Positions 51,591 to 64,000 of a stretch of 64,000 nucleotides of DNA are shown piece by piece. Below the pieces are notes generated by a model. The model ran no database searches. It was given only the letters and a program-made list of their open reading frames with translations, and had not been told where the DNA came from. The position numbers and the translations under genes are program-made. Source of the stretch: Cacajao melanocephalus (lineage: Eukaryota > Chordata > Mammalia > Primates > Pitheciidae); contig CAUYLG010059112.1 in NCBI GenBank assembly GCA_963573385.1, positions 1 through 64,000 on the forward strand, written 5' to 3'. Each line of letters begins with the position of its first letter. Position 1 is the stretch's first letter.

Positions 51591-51774
51591 CCTGCAAGTT
51601 CAAAGATGTTGTTGATAAGGTTGGCTCGGTCTCTGTCACTCATAACATGAGGATTTCTTTTCAATTGTTTGATTAGTGCATCCCAATCATCATCTGCGTA
51701 GTGTACAATATAATAACCATTCATGTTTATATTAACTTTGACCCATTCCACTTCTTCTGTAAGATTGATGACAC
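51591..51774 (-). CDS. LNPEP: LNPEP-like coding exon 12 (residues 679-740)
   Basis: Acceptor tttccattag then GT GTC ATC AAT; donor GCAGG|gtacag. It has 184 nt: two bases finishing a glycine, 60 codons, and two bases of the next glycine. The frame contains VINLTEEVEWVKVNINMNG, YYIVHYADDDWDALIKQLK and DRANLINNIFELAG. This spans the end of domain III and the start of the all-helical domain IV (ERAP1-like C-terminal domain), which closes over the active site. GYYIVHY and DRANLINN are signature blocks of the oxytocinase subfamily. ERAP1, ERAP2 and TRHDE are clearly different here. An NLT sequon lies at residue 682. Confidence 0.93.
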
Positions 51775-54195
<2,421 letters not shown>

Positions 54196-55706
54196 AAAGA
54201 AAAACAAAGAACCCCAAGAAAAAAGGCTACAGAGACCAAAATCTCCCTTGCCCATAAAAGAAGACAAGGAATGATAGCTATGGCAATTGTTCCACTAGAT
54301 GGATACAGAAAACAGTGAAATACATACAGAGTGTCTTGGCTGATAAGCAACTTGCCATGTTGTAAACTTAGCCAAGTCCAGAGTAGAGAGGAGGGACACA
54401 GCTGGGAATACACCTGAAATTATTACTGTCATTGAGATGACACAAAATAAAGCAGTGCAGCCAACAGCATAAAGACAGAGTTACCATTTAAAGAAACATA
54501 TTAGTCTCTCTCAGGTCTTCTGAATGATCAGAATGGTGGATCTTAAAACCACAGGTATTGAAAAATAATAGCTTTGCACACAAGGGAAGTAACTACATCT
54601 TGCAGTTCAAATGTAGATGAGGCTACCGTCATATGTTTTTAATTTACTATAATCATTAACAGATTAACAGTTCAATTTTCAGTCTATTGACTAGCAAAAA
54701 AGAGTGAGCAACTGCAATATTAAGTGGCAGAAGCCCAGACGAAGTAACCTAACAGTGATTTTTAAAACCCACCTGTCAATGAGCTGTGAAAATCAACTAC
54801 TGTTTTACAAAAAAGCTAAAGTTCTGAAACAACATGTTTTTACTACAAAGTTACAAAATTTCCTGTAGAGTTTGCTCTAGAGGGCTGGCATCATACATGC
54901 TATTGAACTGTATCACTCCTTGTTCAAAAGCATTCCCTTCTCTAATACCCCTTTCCTTCTCCTTTACTTTATTAGGAGAAAAAAAGGCAAGAGCAGAGAA
55001 TGGCATATAATAAATATTTTAATTACTATATGCCCTTCCTTCTTTCATCCTAATTGCCTTTTCTTCAAATGACATATCTTTTACTTTCACAGCAGTATTT
55101 CTGATAGTGACATCCATTTGGAAACATGAATGTTTTGCATTTGATTTAACATGAAAATCTCCTATAGTTAAAGATCTTAGGTCTAAGTAAAATGTGGTTA
55201 AGAAAGAGAGAGAGCGAGGGAGGATGAAAGGGAAGAGGAAAACTTTTAAAAATACAATTTCCTAATATGTAGACTGGAAAAATGGCCCCATCAGCTGTTC
55301 TTATGCACAATAAATATTAATTGTTCAAAATTCATGTGAGAAAAGGAGACAAATATGTTGACCGAACATCACTCCTATATATGACTGAACTAATCAACTA
55401 ACCCGACACCCTTGAATTAGAACACGTGAAAATATATTTAAAAAAAAAAAGAAAGAAAATTTATTAAAGATTTAACCAACCATCAAGCATCAAAATAATA
55501 CACTATGCAAAAGTATTATGGCATAAAAGAAGCCTGAAGTCACTCCCTCTGCTATCTTTCTATTAAGAATAGAAAAAATAAAAATACAGTTACATTAAGA
55601 ATAATTCTCACTGGAGCATTAGGAACCAAGAAGACTGTCTTCAGAGTTAAACATAAGGACAGAAGTTTTCATGTGGACTCTAAACCTGAAATGGCAGGAA
55701 TTAAAA

Positions 55707-55739
55707 CAGCAGCAGCAGCAGCAGCTGCAGCAGCAGCAA
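55707..55739. repeat. Short CAG repeat (CTG in the transcript)
   Basis: (CAG)6 CTG (CAG)3 CAA on the plus strand within intron 11. In the pre-mRNA it reads as CUG repeats. Confidence 0.95.
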
Positions 55740-56415
55740 GGGAAATAACACAGTTGAGAAGAGGAAGTAACAGATACTACTTTCATCAGGTACTGGCCCA
55801 GTTCCAGCTCTAGATTAAATCAATTATATTCTAGTGAATTTCACATATTCTTTACTAAGAAGAGGAAGGGAAACAGAAAACATCATTTTATCAGGCTTTG
55901 CATGTTCTTTTCCTAGAAGTTTTTATAGTGAGACTGGAGTCATTTCATTATGGATTAAAATGTACTAATTCATTAAATTTTTGTGTGCCTACTGAGTGCT
56001 AAAAGTGATTTACAGTGATTCATAGAGCCATAATCTCTACCGTCAATGGGAGAATTACCTAATTATGAGGATAGATATAAGTGAACAGTACTTAAAGTAT
56101 ATTATGAGTGGAGAAGTAGAGAGTGTTATTAAAAAACCTAAATAGGGCATCTAACTTGTCTTCAGGGGAGGAAAGGTTTCCTGGAGCAAGCAATAGCTGA
56201 GCTAAGATCTGAAGAATAAACAGGAGTAGGCCAAGGGAGTGAGGGGGCAAGGGTGTTCTTCAAGGAGAGAAAACAGCATATGCAAAGACCTAAAGACAAC
56301 TGGCAGTATGGCATGTTTGAGTTGCTGACAGAATTTTTGTGTGGCGAAAGCAGAGAATGCCAGGTAAGTGCCAAGAAGGCTAAAGCAGTAGAATATGAGG
56401 TAGTCTATGGGGTTA

Positions 56416-56938
<523 letters not shown>

Positions 56939-56966
<28 letters not shown>

Positions 56967-56992
56967 AAACCAAACCAAACCAAACAAAAAAC
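56939..56992. repeat. (CAAA)n/(CCAAA)n simple repeat
   Basis: Expanded tail of the split AluJ. Confidence 0.9.
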
Positions 56993-57774
56993 AGAGATAA
57001 TAAAAGCAGATTTCTTATTGTCCAATTATTTCTAATACCATCAAAAATTAATGAACTATCAGAAAGTTTGCAAAATTTCCTTAATGGTTTCTTGCAAATG
57101 CTCCAGCCATGTTTTGGCTGTGCTGCAGGATATAGGGAAATGGGGTTATTTGTTCTCTCTTTGGTCAGGGACTATCCTTTTAGGGGTCATTCAAAGTTAG
57201 AGTTTTGTTTACTCAAAGACAGTAGCAATTCCTTGCACCTCCAGCTATGCTATCAAAGATGTGATGACATTACCACTACCCCTAGTATTCTAAATAATTA
57301 GATTGTTGCTGCTTTAACATTCCACTATGGTAAAGGCAATGAAACTGGCATATACATATATTTCAGGGGGCAGTATCAACTGTAACTACACAATAAAAGG
57401 GTAGTCCAGTTATATGTACCAAATCACAAAAGGCAATGCAGTCTTCATTTTTGAGAAGTATTCCTTAAAAAATTTTATATAATAGAAAAATCTTTAAGAT
57501 TTGAAATATTTAAGGCAATTTTTTATAAAGACAAATGGTGAATCAAGCATGTTAAGGCAATCACTATATATGTTAAGTAAAAAAAGGCAAGATACAGAAA
57601 TCATATATACATAATGATTTTGACCTAGTACAAATATTTATTAAAAATGACTGGAAACAAATAATCATGAGAATAGTTTTGACAGGGTAATAAGATTTGT
57701 TCTCCATTTTCCAGGTTTTATGTAATATGGATATATTATATTAAAGATTTACTTTTTCAATAACATTAATGATA

Positions 57775-58020
57775 GTTAACATTGTTATAGTACATAATAC
57801 ATGCCACACATTGCTCCAGGTGCTTCATATAAATGAACTCATTTAATCCTCACCACAACTATATAAAGTAAGTATAATTACTATCTCTCTTGTACAGCTG
57901 AGGGAATGAGGCTCAGAGAGGTCACATAACTCGCTTGAAATCATGTAAGTGATCAATGGTAGTGCTAAGAATGGAACCAGGCAGTCTCCAAAGTCCCATT
58001 CCCTTACCCCTAAGCTACAC
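57775..58020 (-). mobile_element. MIR in intron 11
   Basis: Reverse-orientation MIR (CATTTAATCCTCACCACAAC, GGGAATGAGGCTCAGAGAGG). Its right end is part of the segment copied into the neighbouring Alu. Confidence 0.8.
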
Positions 58021-58791
58021 TCACCCCTCAAAAATAGAGGCTTTGACACCGGATCCAAATTCAAACAAGAAATTTTCCCCTTTCATCAATCCAAAACATC
58101 ACTAATGGGTCTTACAGAACCCAAGAACCTTGTGTTTCTTTAGGATGTAAATTAAGAGGAAGATACATGGTGTGACATTCATAGTGGTATTTAACAAATG
58201 GTCAAAAACTATATTTCAATTGCTTTTTATAGTGTAGGTAAGCATACACCATGTTTATATTTTATTCTCTCCCTCCCCATTCCTATCATAGTTTCTTGCC
58301 CCATTTTCTTGTTCGCAAAAACATATACTATGTCCGCAGGGCATATTGCAATAACTATTTAATCTAAATCTGATCATGAATCAAACTTAATTATGCACAC
58401 AAATTATTTTGGGTGTATCTTGTTAAAATGCAGTTGCCCAAACCCAACCCTGGAAGGTAGAGAGAAGATACTTTAAGAAATTCCCCTTATTTTGTAACAA
58501 AATATTAATATTGGATATATATATAAAAACATGGCATTTGCTATTTTCTGTCAAGAATGCCAGCACATTCTCTGCAACTTTTTGTACCTTATTTCACATG
58601 ACTAAAGTCCAGTTTTGTGCATGATATACAGAATCAATCTCACGTTAGTCACATCTTGTATAAGCAATTCATAAAACCAGTTCAGACAGTGTGCACACTG
58701 GAAAGTATAATCTTACATATGCACTCTGATCAGATTTTAAAAATTATGCCATTTCCAATTTCTTATCAGAACTGTGTCATTATAGTCCAAC

Positions 58792-58880
58792 CTGATTTCT
58801 TATCCAGTAATGATACTGATTGATATTTTGAATAATTTCCTCCGTCAGTGACATAGGATAGTGGAATATGCCACAGGTGG
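58792..58880 (-). CDS. LNPEP: LNPEP-like coding exon 11 (residues 649-679)
   Basis: A short 89-nt exon missed by any simple ORF scan. Acceptor ctctttacag is followed by C CAC CTG TGG, and the exon ends AAA TCA G|gttgga. One base completes the serine from exon 10, 29 full codons follow, and the last G starts a glycine completed by exon 12. The peptide includes HLWHIPLSYVTDGGNYSKY and QSVSLLDKKS, the classic domain III strand pattern of LNPEP, with an NYS sequon at residue 664. The donor is GT but weak (gttgga rather than gtaagt). The His and Asp near the start match rodent LNPEP as I remember it, where human has Tyr and Glu. Confidence 0.88.
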
Positions 58881-59104
58881 CTGTAAAGAGAAAATATTGG
58901 AAAATTATTATTCTAATATTTCAGTTAGTTACACATGATTTGTTTTTTGTTTTTTAATTTGGCAGAAAGGTTAACTTTGTTAAGTTATTCCTGGAAAAAG
59001 ATAATCTTGTTAGGTTTCACAAGAATGTATGATTACAAAACAGTTAAAAATATTTCCACCTGAGGTTGCAAAAGAGATGGCGTGAAAAGAAAGAGGGCAT
59101 GTAC

Positions 59105-59265
59105 CTTGCATCTGAAGGCTGAATTCCAGGCTCCATATTTAAAACGAATCTCTCTTGTTGTATAAAAAGTTCTTTTCCTTTCCTTTGAACAGTCACTAAA
59201 GGAAATCCTTTCTGCAGGGTCCAGGTTTTCATCATTCTCTTTACATCTAGTGTTTGGTTCGTGAC
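59105..59265 (-). CDS. LNPEP: LNPEP-like coding exon 10 (residues 596-649)
   Basis: Acceptor ttttatag then GTC ACG AAC; donor GCAAG|gtacat. It has 161 nt, 53 codons plus two bases of a serine codon finished by the next exon. The frame reads VTNQTLDVKRMMKTW and LQKGFPLVTVQRKGKELF, the entry into the beta-sandwich domain III of the M1 family (about residues 616-704). An NQT glycosylation sequon falls at residue 598. Differences from remembered human LNPEP are Lys to Arg, Phe to Val, Lys to Glu, Glu to Gly and Thr to Ala. The open frame seen in a single-exon scan at 59033-59284 is a different frame; the true frame was set by joining to exons 9 and 11. Confidence 0.9.
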
Positions 59266-61784
<2,519 letters not shown>

Positions 61785-61916
61785 CTCATTAAAACTATCC
61801 CACAGATCATCACTTTGAATGGATGCATAGCTGTGATTATGCAGGTAAAGAATAACAGCATGTTGAAACACATCTTCACTAAGGAAAGTTTTCAACATTA
61901 ACAAGAGAGAAGCTCC
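61785..61916 (-). CDS. LNPEP: LNPEP-like coding exon 9 (residues 552-595)
   Basis: First LNPEP exon in the window in transcript order. It starts after a T-rich tract ending in ATAG at 61917-61920 and ends GAG|gtaagt, giving 44 complete codons (phase 0 at both ends). The translation opens GASLLLMLKTF and includes HNHSYASIQSDDLWDSF, the end of the M1 aminopeptidase catalytic domain (domain II) just after the catalytic tyrosine (Tyr549 in human), which lies in the previous exon outside the window. LNPEP is a type II membrane zinc aminopeptidase that cleaves oxytocin, vasopressin and angiotensin IV, travels in GLUT4 vesicles and trims peptides for cross-presentation. The residue number is set by counting back 474 codons from the stop to a 1025-residue protein. 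I see two changes from remembered human LNPEP (Tyr to Phe, Val to Ile), both conservative. Confidence 0.9.
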
Positions 61917-62259
61917 CTATTCAAAAAAAGTGAGAAAAAAGAAAGAAGTAACAGAATACTATCGATTATTGAATTGAGAATCTAAAATTCAAACTACAGT
62001 CAATCTAAAAATATGCTTCCATATACAGAACTTAGTTATAATACACTGCTACTTAGTTTTATATAACTAGATGTGGACTGTGTTCAACTGTCTTAAAATT
62101 ATTTTAAGGGATTTGAAAAAGAGTTAATGGAGTAGATTCCCACGTGCACTAATCTAACCATGAGCCATTCTGTGTGGTCTATCGGTATACTCACTGTTTC
62201 AATATTAGTGTTGAAAAGCTAAGTATTTATAAATACATTTTAACAGAAAAACATGCCAA

Positions 62260-62640
62260 ATTCTCTGTGGCATCCACACCTCCATCCCCTCTGCCTGGAA
62301 TATTCTTCCCCAAGAAAACCACATTCCTCATGCCTTAGGCAGTGTTCAAATGTCACCATACAGGAAGACTTCTCAAACACATTATATCATAAATAATTAC
62401 ATATTTTATTCCTTTGTCATTCTCATTTCACTTATCACACTTTATTTTCATGTTACCACTTATTACTTAACACAATACCTATTTATTCATTCATTTGTAC
62501 ACTGGCTGTCTCTACCTTTGACTCCAGAAATGAAAGCTTCAAAAAAGAGACAGTTCATCTTCTTCCCTGATATAACCCGGCACCTAGAACAATGCCTGGT
62601 ACATGGTTAGTACTTGTAAGATTTGCTAAATGAATGAATT
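62260..62640 (+). mobile_element. L2 relic
   Basis: CTGCCTGGAATATTCTTCCC, TTCAAATGTCACCATACAGG, then GAACAATGCCTGGTACATGG and GAATGAATTC match the L2 3' end. Confidence 0.75.
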
Positions 62641-62714
62641 CTTGCAAGGCAACCTTCATCAGAATTAGGCTTGATGACTGTAAAGACCAAACAGAATATG
62701 TCTGCTAACATATT

Positions 62715-62770
62715 TCCCTACTGGCGCTTACCTTCTTACACACAATACTGCAAGTAAGTGCCAGTAGGGA
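62715..62770. repeat. Inverted repeat, 17-bp stem with 22-nt loop
   Basis: Arm TCCCTACTGGCGCTTAC at 62715-62731 pairs with GTAAGTGCCAGTAGGGA at 62754-62770; the single mismatch is a G:T (wobble) on the plus strand. Confidence 0.9.
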
Positions 62771-63289
62771 TAACTGAATAAGTTATACAGTATCCTACTT
62801 TTCTTACAGAATATTTTCCAAATTCCCAGTTCTGATACAAGTAGTTACCATGTTGACAGGGATTGACTATGATGTGGCAACTACATGTTCAGAAGACACT
62901 GAATTCTGGGATAAGAGGGCTGGGGTCAGAGGCAGACAGAGCTCTGTTATGACTCTGTTTTGTTATTACATACTGAACTTAGAGCATTTTAAGCAGGATT
63001 TCAAATCCTGAAATAACTGCACTGTTTAAGTTTGGTATAACAACAAAACCTCAAGTTTTAAATTTTCTGTATTGACAGGTCCATTATGGGCTTCAAAAAT
63101 CACAGCAGTAGCTCTAACTGGAATAGATTTCATATAGCTAACTGAACTGATTTTCTTGTTTGTTAAAAGTACCTGTGCAGTAATTCTTCCTGTCAGTCAG
63201 GTTTGAAGCTGAAAAACATTTCTGCCTCTTTCTTTACCTGCCTTACCCTGTCACTAATAATTTAAGTACTTTCCCTGCCCAGTATTTTT

Positions 63290-63960
63290 TATACCCATTG
63301 TTTTCTTTCCACCCTTACTAGCACTCCTCATTTCAAACTTTTGTCATTTCATGCCTGGACTTTGGCAGCGATTTCCTGACTTTACATTTCTCTCCACTTA
63401 AATCTACTTTATAAACTGAAACCAACTTACTTTTCCTAAATAGTAACTTTAATCAAGTCATTTCTCTGTTCAAAAGTCTTTTCAAGCTTCCCATTACACA
63501 GGAAAAAAAGATTCCTTATGGTATCCAGAGCCTTCTACAACTGGGCCCCACTCAACTTTCTTTCCCCTCTTCACATGCAGCTTCCACTGCAGTCAAACAC
63601 TGACTCTCAGAAAAAAACATTACTTGCCCATTAGTACTTCATTTTCTTTGCAGACCTCATTGTTCCATTCCTGCACTACCCTATACATCCCATTCTTCCT
63701 TACCTATATTTTAATTATTTAAATAATCTCAATTCCCATTTTTCTCCCCCAAATTTCTCTTCATTATCCTAGGCAAAAATTCTCTGCCCCACTCAGCACA
63801 TATTACCTCTCTTATTCCTCCACAAGTACCAACCACCTAAACTTTCAGCTACTTGATGGCACAGACTGTATCTCATACATTTTATGTATTTTATTCTCTA
63901 TCTAGTCTGACAGCCATAACATTCATCCCTCCTCACAACATAAATGTGAATGACACTATT
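63290..63960 (+). mobile_element. L2 relic
   Basis: Diverged L2: CAAGTCATTTCTCTGTTC, CAAGCTTCCCATTACACAGG, CTACAACTGGGCCCCACTC. Confidence 0.6.
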
Positions 63961-64000
63961 ATTCCTATTCTTTCATTCTCTGACCTATGGTGATTCGAAT

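Larger units (their letters stand above)
61917..64000 (-). other. LNPEP: Intron 8 (partial; continues beyond the window)
   Basis: No further exon is visible. The catalytic exons with HEXXH and GAMEN are expected upstream, beyond 64000. It contains two L2 relics and one hairpin. Confidence 0.75.

Noticed and set aside
62715..62770. MADE1 mariner MITE
   Set aside because: Arm sequence does not match the MADE1 termini, and the element is shorter than the usual 80 bp.

Overview
This is nuclear DNA of a primate. About ten Alu elements are present (AluJ, AluS and one with AluY-like diagnostic bases near 39690-39730), plus LINE-1, MIR, L2, MaLR LTR and MER20 relics and AT-rich non-coding sequence. 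The AluY-like copy points to an Old World monkey, ape or human. No bacterial operon, CRISPR array or viral gene is present. The long open frames in single exons are mostly repeats or chance.

The one protein-coding gene runs on the minus strand from beyond the right edge to about 28.5 kb. It is the 3' half of LNPEP (insulin-regulated aminopeptidase, oxytocinase, placental leucine aminopeptidase) or a very close relative. I located ten consecutive coding exons by reading the reverse strand and matching splice sites: 61785-61916, 59105-59265, 58792-58880, 51591-51774, 50323-50479, 43317-43501, 41382-41543, 39006-39146, 38261-38342 and 37542-37673. They join in phase into 474 codons plus a TAG stop. 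That is exactly the length of residues 552-1025 of human LNPEP, with no frameshift, stop or broken GT-AG site. The zinc-binding HEXXH/GAMEN part lies outside the window. Compared with human LNPEP as I remember it, about one residue in nine differs. That is more than expected for a catarrhine orthologue, so either the species or the locus (a diverged paralogue) needs checking.

The last exon continues into a 3' UTR of about 9 kb (37541 down to about 28530) that ends in a textbook poly(A) site. Inside it lies a degenerate tandem array of about 15 units of roughly 200-230 bp (about 30.4-33.8 kb). Read as mRNA, many units carry Pumilio recognition elements (UGUANAUA) and several carry a small AUUGCC/GGCAAU hairpin. 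I consider this the most interesting structure in the window.

Region by region: 1-28.5 kb is downstream intergenic DNA with two LINE-1 blocks (4.7-8.1 and 9.3-12.8 kb), an Alu monomer, an MLT1 LTR, Alus, a DNA transposon relic, MIR and MER20. 28.5-37.5 kb is the 3' UTR. 37.5-61.9 kb holds the ten exons and their introns. 61.9-64 kb is the next intron, with L2 relics and a 17-bp-stem hairpin. An intronic Alu at 56.45-56.94 kb is split by a 184-bp direct copy of DNA 1.3 kb away, probably a template-switch event.
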